Origin: Micromonospora sp. PLK6-60
GTDB lineage: Bacteria; Actinomycetota; Actinomycetes; Mycobacteriales; Micromonosporaceae
NCBI RefSeq assembly: GCF_019890675.1
Contig: NZ_JAIOAA010000009.1
Span: forward strand, 145,691-209,690
Direction: 5' to 3'
Length of the DNA stretch: 64,000 nucleotides
Positions 8,481 to 17,378 of this stretch are shown in pieces. Both the position numbers and the translations under genes were made by a program. The notes under the pieces are model-generated. The model made no database searches, had not been told where the DNA came from, and worked only from the letters and a program-made list of their open reading frames with translations. The number at the start of each line of letters is the position of its first letter. Within the stretch, counting starts at the first letter, position 1.

Positions 8481-8538
8481 GCGCGAGGAATGAGCCGGGC
8501 CTGCGAGTCCCGCAGTCGCGAACGAAGGTGGTGCTGTG

Positions 8539-10194
8539 ATGTGGCGGGACCATCTCACCGAGATCATCGTCTTCAGCGCGCTGTTCCTGCTGGTCAGCGC
8601 GATGGGCTTCGTGGCCGCCCGGTGGCGCGCCCCGAAGGACATGGCGCACCTGGACGAGTGGGGGCTGGGCGGGCGCAACTTCGGCGGCTGGATCACCTGG
8701 TTCCTGGTGGGCGGTGACCTCTACACCGCGTACACCTTCGTGGCGGTGCCGGCGCTGATGTTCGGCGCGGGCGCGGCCGGCTTCTTCGCCGTGCCGTACA
8801 CGATCGTCATCTACCCGATGGTCTTCCTGGTGCTCTGCCGGCTCTGGTCGGTGTCGCACCGGCACGGCTTCGTCACCCCGGCCGACTTCGTCCGCCGCCG
8901 GTTCGACTCGCCGGTCCTGGCGCTGCTGATCGCGATCACCGGGATCGTGGCCACCATGCCGTACATCGCGTTGCAGCTGGTCGGCATCGAGGCGGTGCTC
9001 AAGACGATGGGCGTGACCGGGGAGAGCGCGCTGGCCCGGCACCTGCCGATCATCATCGCGTTCGCCATCCTGGCCGCGTACACGTACCAGTCCGGGCTGC
9101 GGGCGCCGGCGCTGATCGCCTTCGTCAAGGACTCGCTGATCTACATCGTGATCCTGGTGGCGGTCCTCTACCTGCCCTACAAGCTCGGCGGCTGGGGCTC
9201 GATCTTCGACGCCGCCGACGCGAAGTTCGCCGCCTCAGCGAACCCGAACGACGGCGTCCTGCTCAACGCCAACAACCAGCTCCAGTACGTCACCCTGGCG
9301 TTCGGCTCGGCGCTGGCGCTGTTCCTCTATCCGCACAGCATCACCGGCGTGCTGGCCAGCCGGAACCGTGACGTGATCAAGCGGAACATGTCCGCGCTGC
9401 CGGCGTACAGCCTGCTGCTCGGGCTGATCGCGCTGCTCGGCTTCATGGCCATCGCGGCCGGGGTGAAGCCGCTGCCGGGCGCGAAGGAGGGCAGCGTCGA
9501 CAGCAACACGGTGGTGCCGGTCCTGTTCGACCAGCAGTTCCCCGACTGGTTCGCCGGCGTCGCGTACGCCGCCATCGGCATCGGCGCGCTGGTGCCGGCG
9601 GCGATCATGTCGATCGCGGCGGCGAACCTGTTCACCCGCAACATCTACAAGGAGTACCTGAAGCGGGACGCCAGCCCCGCGCAGGAGGCGAACGTCTCGA
9701 AGATCACCTCGCTGGTGGTGAAGGTCGGCGCGGTCGCCTGCATCGTCTTCCTCGACCCGCAGTTCTCCATCGACCTCCAGCTCATCGGCGGCGTGATCAT
9801 CCTCCAGACGCTGCCGGCGGTGGCGCTGGGCCTCTATACCCGCTGGTTCCACCGGGGCGCGCTGATCGCCGGCTGGGCGGCCGGGATGGGGCTGGGCATG
9901 TGGATGCTCTACCAGATCCCGAACGCCGCGACCGGGCGCAAGCACTTCGGCGGCTCGGCGTTCCCGCTTGCCGACTTCGGCTTCGACACCAAGAAGACGA
10001 TCTACGTCGGCATCGTCGCCGTGCTGGTCAACCTGGCGGTCGCGGCGCTGGTGACGCTGGCGCTGCGGGCCGGCAAGGTGCCCGACGGGGTCGACGGCAC
10101 CGAGCCGGACGACTACTTCGTCGACGAGAGCGACCCGCGGGTCACCCCCGGCCCCGAGCGCGACGCCGACTCCGCCCGGGAGCCGGTCGCCTGA
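8539..10194 (+). CDS. Sodium:solute symporter, monocarboxylate (MctP-like) type
   Basis: This ~551-residue integral membrane protein has about 13 hydrophobic spans and belongs to the SSS family. Segments such as GLGGRNFGGWITWFLVGGDLYTAYTF and MPYIALQLVGIEAV resemble MctP monocarboxylate permeases that take up pyruvate, lactate or acetate with Na+ or H+. The tail is acidic and cytoplasmic. The ATG at 8539 has AAGGTGG upstream; a GTG at 8536 is equally usable. It is paired with a DUF3311 protein, the usual partner. Transcription probably ends at the perfect palindrome starting 6 nt after the stop. Confidence 0.88.
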   Translation: MWRDHLTEIIVFSALFLLVSAMGFVAARWRAPKDMAHLDEWGLGGRNFGGWITWFLVGGDLYTAYTFVAVPALMFGAGAAGFFAVPYTIVIYPMVFLVLCRLWSVSHRHGFVTPADFVRRRFDSPVLALLIAITGIVATMPYIALQLVGIEAVLKTMGVTGESALARHLPIIIAFAILAAYTYQSGLRAPALIAFVKDSLIYIVILVAVLYLPYKLGGWGSIFDAADAKFAASANPNDGVLLNANNQLQYVTLAFGSALALFLYPHSITGVLASRNRDVIKRNMSALPAYSLLLGLIALLGFMAIAAGVKPLPGAKEGSVDSNTVVPVLFDQQFPDWFAGVAYAAIGIGALVPAAIMSIAAANLFTRNIYKEYLKRDASPAQEANVSKITSLVVKVGAVACIVFLDPQFSIDLQLIGGVIILQTLPAVALGLYTRWFHRGALIAGWAAGMGLGMWMLYQIPNAATGRKHFGGSAFPLADFGFDTKKTIYVGIVAVLVNLAVAALVTLALRAGKVPDGVDGTEPDDYFVDESDPRVTPGPERDADSAREPVA

Positions 10195-10199
10195 GGCGT

Positions 10200-10249
10200 T
10201 AGGAGGGGGCCCTTGTTATCGCGTACGCGATAACAAGGGCCCCCTCCTA
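10200..10249. terminator. Perfect 50-bp palindrome, GGGGCCCC-core family (subtype C)
   Basis: A perfect 50-bp palindrome has arms TAGGAGGGGGCCC-TTGTTATCGCG meeting at a central TA. It lies between the convergent symporter and MarR genes, so it can end transcription from both sides. There is no long U-tract. It shares its sequence with 12051-12104. Confidence 0.85.
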
Positions 10250-10277
10250 GCAGCGGCAGCGCGACCGCCGAGCGGGG

Positions 10278-10757
10278 TCAGCGGCGGCGGGCGCGGGACT
10301 CCAGGGCCTCGTTGAGTCGGCGCAGCATCTCCGCCAGGGTCGCCCGGTCCGCCGGGGCCCAGTCGGCGAGCATCTCGCCGTAGAGCCGGGCGCGGGCGGC
10401 CTGCACGGCGGCCATCCGTTGCAGCCCTGCCGGGGTGGGGGAGATCACCGTGCCGCGCCCGTCGGCCGGGTCGGGCGCGCGGGCGATCAGTCCGTCGCGT
10501 TGCAGGGCGGAGACCTGCCGGGTGACCGTGGACCCGTCCAGGTTGAGCCGGGCCGCGAGGGCGGAGACGTTCTGCGGGCCGGTGGCGTCCAGGTGGCGCA
10601 GGATCACGTACGCCGCCCGGTCCAGCACCCGGTGCTCGGCGCTGCCGGTCGCCCGTCGGGTCGCCTCGCCGAGGCGCATCAGCATGGCCACCTCGGTCTC
10701 GATCCGGCCGAGGGTGACGTCGTCCGGGGTGGTGGCCGGCTCGTGGTCGTCGGTCAT
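10278..10757 (-). CDS. MarR-family transcriptional regulator
   Basis: This 159-residue winged-helix regulator contains VLDRAAYVILRHLDATGPQNVSALAARLNLDGSTVTRQVSALQRDGLI followed by the wing APDPADGRGTVISPT, the classic MarR core. The ATG at 10757 is chosen because the longer reading crosses the operator and lacks family signal. It is divergent from an MFS transporter with 58 nt between starts. That gap holds two TGTA-type inverted repeats, so the protein probably represses itself and the transporter and is released by a drug-like ligand. Confidence 0.9.
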   Translation of the reverse strand: MTDDHEPATTPDDVTLGRIETEVAMLMRLGEATRRATGSAEHRVLDRAAYVILRHLDATGPQNVSALAARLNLDGSTVTRQVSALQRDGLIARAPDPADGRGTVISPTPAGLQRMAAVQAARARLYGEMLADWAPADRATLAEMLRRLNEALESRARRR

Positions 10758-10760
10758 GGC

Positions 10761-10794
10761 TGTATGATACAACCGAATTAACTGTACGATACAG
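10761..10794. promoter_or_regulatory. Paired MarR operators between marR-like and MFS genes
   Basis: Two inverted repeats lie in the divergent promoter region: TGTATGATACA at 10761-10771 (arms TGTAT/ATACA) and CTGTACGATACAG at 10782-10794 (arms CTGTA/TACAG). Their centres are 22 bp apart, two helical turns. They are typical of sites bound by a MarR dimer and sit only 4 nt upstream of the regulator's ATG. Confidence 0.7.
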
Positions 10795-10815
10795 CTATCT
10801 GTCTGGAGGCGCGGA

Positions 10816-12039
10816 GTGGATCGGCGTACCGAGCCCAACCGCAGTGCCATCTACGCCACCACGCTGGTGGCCTTCCTCGCCATCGCCGGCATCGCGGTGG
10901 TCGACCCGATCCTGCCGGCCATCGGCGAGGCGATCGGGGTCACCGCCTGGCAGGTCGAACTGCTGTTCACCGCGTACATCGCGGTGATGGCGGTCGGCAT
11001 GATCCCGGCGACCCTGGCCAGCGGGAAGTTCGGGTTCAAGCCGGTGCTGATCACCGGCGTCTCGGTGGTCGGGGTGGCCGCCATCCTGGCCTCGTTCAGC
11101 GGCGACATCGTGCAGCTGTCGGTGCTGCGCGGCGTCTGGGGGCTGGGCAACGCGATGTTCTTCGCCACCGCCATGGTGGTGCTGGTCAACCTGGCCAACG
11201 ACCGGGAGTGGGTGGTCGGCCTCTTCGAGACCGCCCTCGGCCTCGGCTTCGCGGTCGGCCCGCTGCTCGGCGGCCTGCTCGGGCACATCAGCTGGCGGCT
11301 GCCGTTCTTCGTCTGCGGCGTGTTCATGGTGCTGGCGCTCGGCGTCGCCGCCCGCAAGCTGCGCGAGCCGGCCAACCGGCAGGCGCCCGTACGGGTGGGT
11401 CAGATCTTCGCGACCTACCGCAAGCCGGCGTTCATCGCCCTCTGCGCGGTGACCGCCGCCTACAACTTCGTCTTCTTCGTGGTGCTCGGCTACACGCCGC
11501 TCTTCCTGCACCTGGACGTGGTGCCGCTGGGGCTGGCCTTCACCGCCTGGGGGCTCGGCCTGGCCGCCGGCATCCTGCTGATCGGCCACCGGCTCGCCCA
11601 CCGGATCGGCGCGGTGCAGACCGTCGGCGTGGCCATCACCGGCCTGCTGGCCTGCATGATCCTCTTCGCCACCTCGCACAGCACCGCGCTGTCGCTGGTG
11701 GTGCTGGTGCTCGCCGGCCTGTTCATGGGCCTGGCCAACGCCAACCTCACCGACCTGGCCCTGGGGCTCGGCTCCGGCGACCGCCGGGTGGCCACCGGCG
11801 CGTTCAACCTGGTCCGCTGGGGCGCCGCCGCGCCCGCCCCGATCATCGCCGGCAAGCTCGCCGAGCACAGCCCGGCCCTGCCGTTCTGGGTCGGCTTCGC
11901 CGTGCTCGCCGTCGGCGTGCTGGTCTACCTCGTCTTCGGGCACCTGATGGCCGCCGGCTACGGCGAGCGGGTGGTGTGGAACCGGGCCGCCCGCACCGCC
12001 GAGCACACCCCCGAGGAGCCGGTCGGCGAAGCCTACTGA
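10816..12039 (+). CDS. MFS transporter, drug-efflux type
   Basis: This 407-residue protein has 12 predicted membrane spans. The motif LASGKFGFKPVLITGVSVVG after span 2 is a variant of MFS motif A, and AVGPLLGGLLG is close to the motif C of drug:H+ antiporters. The GTG start at 10816 has TGGAGG six bases upstream. It is transcribed away from a MarR regulator across paired operators, the usual layout of an inducible efflux pump. The substrate is unknown. A palindromic repeat follows 11 nt after the stop. Confidence 0.87.
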   Translation: MDRRTEPNRSAIYATTLVAFLAIAGIAVVDPILPAIGEAIGVTAWQVELLFTAYIAVMAVGMIPATLASGKFGFKPVLITGVSVVGVAAILASFSGDIVQLSVLRGVWGLGNAMFFATAMVVLVNLANDREWVVGLFETALGLGFAVGPLLGGLLGHISWRLPFFVCGVFMVLALGVAARKLREPANRQAPVRVGQIFATYRKPAFIALCAVTAAYNFVFFVVLGYTPLFLHLDVVPLGLAFTAWGLGLAAGILLIGHRLAHRIGAVQTVGVAITGLLACMILFATSHSTALSLVVLVLAGLFMGLANANLTDLALGLGSGDRRVATGAFNLVRWGAAAPAPIIAGKLAEHSPALPFWVGFAVLAVGVLVYLVFGHLMAAGYGERVVWNRAARTAEHTPEEPVGEAY

Positions 12040-12050
12040 CCGGGTTGGCT

Positions 12051-12104
12051 GTTAGGACGGGGCCCTTGTTATCGCGTAGCCGATAACAAGGGCCCCCTCC
12101 TAAC
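12051..12104. terminator. GGGGCCCC-core palindrome (subtype C, second copy)
   Basis: Arms of 24 nt with a single mismatch (GTTAGGACGGGGCCC and GGGCCCCCTCCTAAC at the outer ends, TTATCG and CGATAA at the inner) flank a 6-nt loop CGTAGC. It lies between the convergent MFS and TauE genes and is nearly identical to 10200-10249. Confidence 0.85.
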
Positions 12105-12121
12105 GCGCCGGGGGCGCGGGC

Positions 12122-12883
12122 TCAGCGCAGCGCGCGCCAGAGCAGGTACAGGCCGACCACGGTGCCGAAGACGACGATGACGGTCTTCAGCACCACCGGC
12201 GGCAGCCGGCGCACCAGCCGGGCGCCCGCGTACCCGCCGACCAGGGTGGCCGGCGCGACCACCGCGGCCGCCGCCCAGTTCACCGGCCCGAACAGCGCGA
12301 ACACCGCCACCGTGGTCAGCCCCACCACCGCCGACAGCAGGTTCTTGATCGCGGTCACCCGGGTCAGGGTGGCGTCCAGCACCAACGCCAGACCAGCCAC
12401 CAGCATCACCCCGACGGCCGCACCGAAGTAACCGCCGTACACCGTGCAGAGCGCGACCATCGCCTGCGCGGTGACCCGCCGGCGGCGCGGGCTCAGCTCG
12501 GCGGGGTGGCCGACCAGCCGGCGCAGCGGGTCCTGGAAGGCCAGTACCGCCGTCGCGCCCAGCACCAGGAACGGCACCACCACCTCGAACGCCCGCGCCG
12601 GGGTGACCAGCAACAGCACGCAGCCGGCCACCGCGCCGAGCACGGCGGTGGGCAGCAGACCCCACAGCGTACGGCCGTGCGGCAGGTCCATCCGGCTGCC
12701 CGCCACGCTGGCCAGGTAACCGGGGGAGACCGCCACCGAGTTGCTGACGTTGGCGGACACCGGGGGCAGGCCGACCGCGAGCAGCGCCGGGAAGGTGATC
12801 AGGGAACCGCCGCCGGCCGCCGCGTTCACCGTGCCCGCGGCGAGACCGGCGGCCAGCAGCAGCGCGGCGTCGGAGAGATCCAT
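12122..12883 (-). CDS. TauE/SafE-family sulfite/organosulfonate exporter
   Basis: This 253-residue membrane protein has about eight spans arranged as two related halves, the TauE/SafE pattern. The first half holds AGTVNAAAGGGSLITFPAL and the second half YGGYFGAAVGVM. The family exports sulfite, sulfoacetate or related anions, but the substrate here cannot be assigned. The ATG at 12883 lies 9 nt downstream of TAGCCT, a -10-like box, so the transcript may be nearly leaderless. It converges on the MFS gene across a palindromic repeat. Confidence 0.87.
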   Translation of the reverse strand: MDLSDAALLLAAGLAAGTVNAAAGGGSLITFPALLAVGLPPVSANVSNSVAVSPGYLASVAGSRMDLPHGRTLWGLLPTAVLGAVAGCVLLLVTPARAFEVVVPFLVLGATAVLAFQDPLRRLVGHPAELSPRRRRVTAQAMVALCTVYGGYFGAAVGVMLVAGLALVLDATLTRVTAIKNLLSAVVGLTTVAVFALFGPVNWAAAAVVAPATLVGGYAGARLVRRLPPVVLKTVIVVFGTVVGLYLLWRALR

Positions 12884-13040
12884 CGTGTCCCGAGGCTAGT
12901 CTCACCGGCCCGGGCCGTGGCCCGCCGGGTTCCGGGCGTTTCCCCGTGGCGCTCAACCTCGCGGGCCGGTTCGGTGTCGTACCGGGCGAGACCCACGAAG
13001 GGAGCGACAGAGGTGACCGGTGACGGCGAGGGGACGCCAG

Positions 13041-13553
13041 GTGGATGATCCCGACTTCCGCGAGTTCGTCGAGGCCCGCTACGGCGACCTGTTACGCACC
13101 GCGTACCTGCTGACCGGCGGCCGGGACGCGGCCCAGGACCTGGTGCACGAGGCGTTGCTGAAGACCATGCGGCGCTGGCGGCGGGTCGACGAACCGATGG
13201 CGTACGTGCGGCGGGCGATGGTCAACGAGCGAACCAACCGCTGGCGGCGGATCGGGCTGCGCGAGCTGCTGCCCGGCGCCCTGCCCGACCGGCCCCGCGC
13301 CGACGACACCGACAGCGTGGCCGAGCGGGACGAACTGCTGCTGGCGCTGGGCCGGCTGCCGGCGCGGATGCGGGCGGTGGTGGTGTTGCGCTACTGGGAG
13401 GACCTCGCCGAGGCCGACGTGGCGGCGGCGATGGGGTGCTCGGTGGGGACGGTGAAGAGCCAGGCGGCGCGGGGATTGGCCCGGCTGCGGGACGTGTTGC
13501 GACCCGGTGGCCGCCCGGCGGTCACCGACCGACTGATCGGGGAGCAGGCATGA
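13041..13553 (+). CDS. SigE-family RNA polymerase sigma-70 factor
   Basis: This ~170-residue ECF-type sigma factor starts with FREFVEARYGDLLRTAYLLTGG, has region 2 around DLVHEALLKTMRRW, and region 4 around GRLPARMRAVVVLRYWEDLAEADVAAAMGCSVGTVKSQAARGL. These are hallmarks of the actinobacterial SigE-family (SACE) group. GTG at 13041 is preferred because GAGGGGA lies 7 nt upstream and the family start is restored; GTG at 13020 is an alternative. Its stop overlaps the next start (ATGA), so the following membrane protein is co-translated and is the likely anti-sigma factor. Confidence 0.87.
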   Translation: MDDPDFREFVEARYGDLLRTAYLLTGGRDAAQDLVHEALLKTMRRWRRVDEPMAYVRRAMVNERTNRWRRIGLRELLPGALPDRPRADDTDSVAERDELLLALGRLPARMRAVVVLRYWEDLAEADVAAAMGCSVGTVKSQAARGLARLRDVLRPGGRPAVTDRLIGEQA

Positions 13554-14980
13554 GCGTGGACGAACTCCGGGCCGGGCTGGCCCGCGCCGCCGCGACGGTG
13601 GTGCCGCCCGAGGACCCGTACGGCCGGTTGCTGCGGCACGCCCGGCGGCGCCGCCGGGTGCGGCGGACCGCGTTCGGCGCGGCGCTCGCCGGCGCCCTCG
13701 CCGCGCTGCTGGTGGTGCCCGCGACCGGGGTCGGCGTCGGCGGCGTGACCGGCTGGCTGCGCGACGACGGCCCGACCGAAGCCGGGTACGCGGTCAACTC
13801 GCCCTGGGTGTGGCGGCTGATCGACTCCCCGACCCGGGGCAACCTGGCCGGCGACCGCCGGCTGGTCGACGAACTGACCCGGGTGTTCACCGCGGGCCGG
13901 GGCGACAGCGGCATGGGCCGGCTGCCCGAGGTGAAGGTGCTCTTCGTCCACGAGGCGGGCGGCCACCGGCAGGTCGCCGTCGCGTACCACTCGGACCGTG
14001 CCGCCGCCCTCGCCGTCCACCAGGCCCCGGCCGGTGCGACGGCGAGGCAGCTGCTGCACGGCAGCGCCTTCGGCAACGCACCCCTGCTGCCGTTCACCGT
14101 GCTCGGCGGCGTGGACGGCAACGACGTGCGGCAGGTGACCGGCCTCGCGCCGGAGGGCTGCGCCGTCTCCTGGGCCGAGACCGGCACGGTACGTCCCGAC
14201 GGGACCATCGGGCGCGCCTGGCGGCCGTCCCCCACCCCCGGCTACCTGCACCTGACGGATCCGCATGTGCGCGGGTGGTGGCGGGTGGAATGCGACGGCG
14301 AGGTCCGCGAACAGGGCCCCGTCGGGTTCGGTGTCAGCGAGGTCAGCGGTCGTTCGGAGGCGCTCGCCCCACCCTCCGGTACGCCGACCGACCTCGCCGA
14401 TGTCGTCGGCACCCGGGCCGCCGCGCAGAGCACGTACCGGATCCTCACCGGGGCCAGCGGCCTCGCCGCCGAGCCGGTGCTGCGCTGGAGCGGACGGCTC
14501 CCCGACGGCACCGCCGCGGCGGTGGTCACCGGCGGCACCGACGGTTCCCCGGCGTTGCTGCAACTCGGCCCGAACGGCGACGCGCTGCTGGCGCTGGCCC
14601 CGCCCGAGGACGCCACCCCGGACGACACCGAGACGATGGCCGCCAGCCGGGCCGACTGGGCGCTGGCCAGCACGGGCAGCGGATCCGGCGAGCTGACCGC
14701 CGTGCGGCTGCCGGTCCGGGCCGGCGGGCACGCCGAACTCGACGACCGGGTGCTCGTGGTGGTCCCGAAGGGGGCGACCGGGGTCGAGGCGCGGCGGCCG
14801 GACGGCTCCACCACCGTCGGGACCGTGACCGACGGCGTCGCCGTGGTGCCCCTGCCGGTCGGCAAGCAGGCCACCCTGGTGGCGCGTGACGCGCGCGGCA
14901 CGACGTTGGCCAGCGCGGAGTTCCGTGAGCCGATATTCGGCCCGCGCCTCTTCGGTGAGTCCCTCCTCTCCGCCTGGTGA
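13550..14980 (+). CDS. Single-span membrane protein, putative anti-sigma partner
   Basis: This 476-residue protein has a ~45-residue Arg-rich cytoplasmic N-terminus, one membrane span (AFGAALAGALAALLVVPATGVG at ~43-65) and a ~400-residue extracytoplasmic part without a domain I recognise. The topology and the 4-nt overlap with the sigma gene suggest it holds the sigma factor at the membrane. No zinc-binding anti-sigma (ZAS) motif is seen in the short N-terminus. The assignment as anti-sigma factor is an inference from context. Confidence 0.65.
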   Translation: MSVDELRAGLARAAATVVPPEDPYGRLLRHARRRRRVRRTAFGAALAGALAALLVVPATGVGVGGVTGWLRDDGPTEAGYAVNSPWVWRLIDSPTRGNLAGDRRLVDELTRVFTAGRGDSGMGRLPEVKVLFVHEAGGHRQVAVAYHSDRAAALAVHQAPAGATARQLLHGSAFGNAPLLPFTVLGGVDGNDVRQVTGLAPEGCAVSWAETGTVRPDGTIGRAWRPSPTPGYLHLTDPHVRGWWRVECDGEVREQGPVGFGVSEVSGRSEALAPPSGTPTDLADVVGTRAAAQSTYRILTGASGLAAEPVLRWSGRLPDGTAAAVVTGGTDGSPALLQLGPNGDALLALAPPEDATPDDTETMAASRADWALASTGSGSGELTAVRLPVRAGGHAELDDRVLVVVPKGATGVEARRPDGSTTVGTVTDGVAVVPLPVGKQATLVARDARGTTLASAEFREPIFGPRLFGESLLSAW

Positions 14981-15073
14981 CCCGTTGATCCTTGGCGGCT
15001 GGTGGCCCCGTTGATCCTTGGCGGCTGAGCGGTAGCGCCCACGGCGTGTCGTACCGCTCAGCCGCCAACGATC
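14981..15073. repeat. GATC-TTGGCGGCT palindromic element with direct repeat
   Basis: A 21-bp direct repeat starting CCCGTTGATCCTTGGCGGCT occurs at 14981 and 15007. The second copy opens a hairpin with 22-nt arms (15013-15034 and 15052-15073, one mismatch) around the loop GCGCCCACGGCGTGTCG. Nearly the same loop recurs at 51731-51746. It lies between the membrane-protein gene and the RNase P RNA gene. Confidence 0.75.
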
Positions 15074-15131
15074 ATCGAGACCGCCCTCGGGGCGGAAATG
15101 GCGGCGGTATGGGCGTCGTTAGGATGGGGGT

Positions 15132-15558
<427 letters not shown>

Positions 15559-15625
15559 CCACCGCGTGAGGCAGGCCCGTCATCCCACATCAGGATTGAA
15601 GTGGTGGCTGCCGACTACGCCCACG
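15559..15625. other. Short gap 3' of rnpB
   Basis: No gene is seen between the P1 end of rnpB and the broken hydrolase remnant. The base composition becomes visibly more AT-rich here than in the flanks, and this continues to about 16.6 kb. That marks the edge of a foreign or decaying segment. Confidence 0.4.
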
Positions 15626-15859
15626 TCAGGTAGTAATTGCGGGATCATAATCGATAGGGTAAAGGATAAATGGTGATCCGCTGGCATCCAGCTTGACGAC
15701 ACATTCGTTAGCAGGAATGCCGCAGTAGGCTCCGATTATGCTCTCCGGGAATTCGTGGGGCAGGACGACGAGCGGGCCGGAGCCCCCCGTCGATGTATGC
15801 CACACGGACCCCGTTCACGTGGCTTCGTGCTGACGGAGGTCGTTGCGCCAGCGATCCAT
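15626..15859 (-). pseudogene. Decayed N-terminal remnant of an alpha/beta hydrolase
   Basis: Directly downstream of the cupin stop, the minus strand reads MDRWRNDLRQHEA, then after a frame change VNGVRVAYIDGG, and after a second change GSGPLVVLPHEFPES. Joined, these match the usual start of alpha/beta hydrolases (VNGVRLxYxxxGxGPxVLLLHGFPES). At least two frameshifts and loss of the rest of the gene show it is dead. The frame stays open to 15626 but loses family resemblance. It was probably co-transcribed with the cupin gene. Confidence 0.5.
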
Positions 15860-15864
15860 GACGG

Positions 15865-16404
15865 TCAGTCCCAGTCACCGCTCTTGGGCAGCAGGATCAT
15901 GTGGTGAGCGGCGAGGGCGTTGCCCATCTCCTCGAAGCGCTCCTGCGTCCACTCCGGTGCCGGACCTCCGTCCGGGTCGGGGTCGTCGCCGTAGTTGAGG
16001 AAGAACTGCTCGGCCCCAGCCGGCGTGTAGAACACCATCAGCGTGCCCGTCCCGGAGCCGATGTTCTTGAACCCGTGCCGTGTCATGCGGGGGATGTAGA
16101 TGAAGTCACCGGCTCCGGCCTCGAAGGTGCCGGCGCCGTTGATGAACTTGAACTCGCCCGAGGCGATGTAGAAGGCCTCGTCCTCGGCCCCGTGGGCGTG
16201 CGCGAGGTTGCCGAAGCCCGGTGCCACGTCCATCTCCATGAGACTGAGCTGGTTGCCGCTCTGCTCGCCGGTCAGCTTGACCTTGACACGCTCGCGGCCG
16301 CCGTTGAGTTGCTTCAGCGGGCCCTCGTCCTTGCGCACCACGAAACCCCTCGCGGCGGTCCAGATCGGGTCGTCGTTGTCCGGCCCAGGCACCTTCAGGT
16401 CCAT
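15865..16404 (-). CDS. Cupin-domain protein
   Basis: This 179-residue protein has a single cupin_2 barrel. Motif 1 reads GFGNLAHAHGAEDEAFYIASGEFKF, with H, H and E positions that usually bind a metal, and motif 2 is GDFIYIPRMTRHGFKNIG. The ATG at 16404 has a very strong GAGGAGGAGAG site. Cupins of this kind include small-molecule dioxygenases, isomerases and ligand-binding proteins; no specific reaction can be named. It lies in an AT-richer accessory stretch with a broken hydrolase gene downstream, so it may be recently acquired. Confidence 0.75.
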   Translation of the reverse strand: MDLKVPGPDNDDPIWTAARGFVVRKDEGPLKQLNGGRERVKVKLTGEQSGNQLSLMEMDVAPGFGNLAHAHGAEDEAFYIASGEFKFINGAGTFEAGAGDFIYIPRMTRHGFKNIGSGTGTLMVFYTPAGAEQFFLNYGDDPDPDGGPAPEWTQERFEEMGNALAAHHMILLPKSGDWD

Positions 16405-16817
16405 TTTTCTCTCCTCCTCGAACAGTCGGAGTTCGTTTTGAATGCCGCATTCACGGCCGTTTCTGATTCGAAAATTACGCCCGTTCATTTTTGAGTGCAA
16501 GCAAGTGCAGGCGGCCGGGCTCGTGATTATCGACACCGAAAAATATGGGCCGGCAGATGAACTTCGCATGTTCGGCCGGACCGCCGACCGCAGCAGGGCC
16601 CCGGCAAAGTCGTGATGGTGTTTGACGTGTGCGGCGTGAAGTGGAAGCGCGCATCGCGCTGGGCCTGACCGAGGCGTCTCAGGTCGACATCGTTCTTGGT
16701 GACGGTGCCCGCAACCGGGCTGCGCTCGCGGATCAGATGCCTCGGTGGGCGCTACTTCCGGGAGCCGTGGGCGCAGCGCATCGGATGGCTGCCCGCCCCG
16801 GTGACGCCTGAGGAGCG
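16405..16817. other. AT-richer intergenic stretch with a protein-like fragment
   Basis: The first ~160 nt are AT-rich and hold the cupin promoter region. From 16629 to 16811 on the plus strand a 60-codon frame (REVEARIALGLTEASQVDI) is open, and after ~16745 a different frame reads RYFREPWAQRIGWLPAPVT, also protein-like. This looks like a frameshifted gene scrap, but I do not recognise the family and do not call it a gene. Confidence 0.3.
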
Positions 16818-17279
16818 TCAGGCGAGGTCGGTCGGGTAGGGCCGATCGTGCACGAAGCTCTTCATCACCAGGGTGGAGTTCAACCGCTGGACGCCGGGAA
16901 GTGTCGACAACACGTCGTCCTCGAGCTGCGCGTACGCATCCAGGTCGGTGGTCCGCACCCGCAGCAGGTAGTCCGGGTCACCGAACAGGCGCTGAGCCAG
17001 CAGGACGTTCGGGACGGCCGCCACGCCCTCCTCGAAGGCGAGCAGCGTCGCGCGGTCCTCCTGCCTCATGGTGACGAACACCAGGGCCTCGAAGCCCAAC
17101 CCCAGCTTTTTCGGATCCACCACCGCCCGGTAGCCCGTGATCGCCCCGGCCGCTTCCAGGTCGCGCACCCGGCGGTGCGTGGGGGACACCGTCAACCCGA
17201 CCCGGGCCGCCAGGTCGGTCAGGCTCAGCCGCCCGTCGACCTGAAGCTCAGCAATAATCTTCCGATCCAGCGCGTCCAC
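16818..17279 (-). CDS. Lrp/AsnC-family transcriptional regulator
   Basis: This ~153-residue regulator begins VDALDRKIIAELQVDGRLSL, with an AsnC-type HTH (LTDLAARVGLTVSPTHRRVRDLEAAG) and a C-terminal ligand-binding RAM domain (GDPDYLLRVRTTDLDAYAQL). GTG at 17279 is chosen because it gives the family's normal N-terminus with GGAAGA 9 nt upstream; ATG at 17303 is possible. It is divergent from a LysE exporter with 99 nt between starts. This is the standard arrangement of an amino-acid-sensing activator and its exporter. Confidence 0.88.
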   Translation of the reverse strand: MDALDRKIIAELQVDGRLSLTDLAARVGLTVSPTHRRVRDLEAAGAITGYRAVVDPKKLGLGFEALVFVTMRQEDRATLLAFEEGVAAVPNVLLAQRLFGDPDYLLRVRTTDLDAYAQLEDDVLSTLPGVQRLNSTLVMKSFVHDRPYPTDLA

Positions 17280-17378
17280 AGCCGAGATTCTTCCACGGAA
17301 CATGGTCCTGAGCGCAAAAGAGGGAAACACCTTCTGTCACCTAATGGATACGCTTCCTGCCTGGAGAGGGGAGGCAGC

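Noticed and set aside
16629..16811. A 60-codon plus-strand gene
   Set aside because: No recognisable family, a likely frameshift at ~16745 and no good ribosome-binding site; kept only as a possible scrap.
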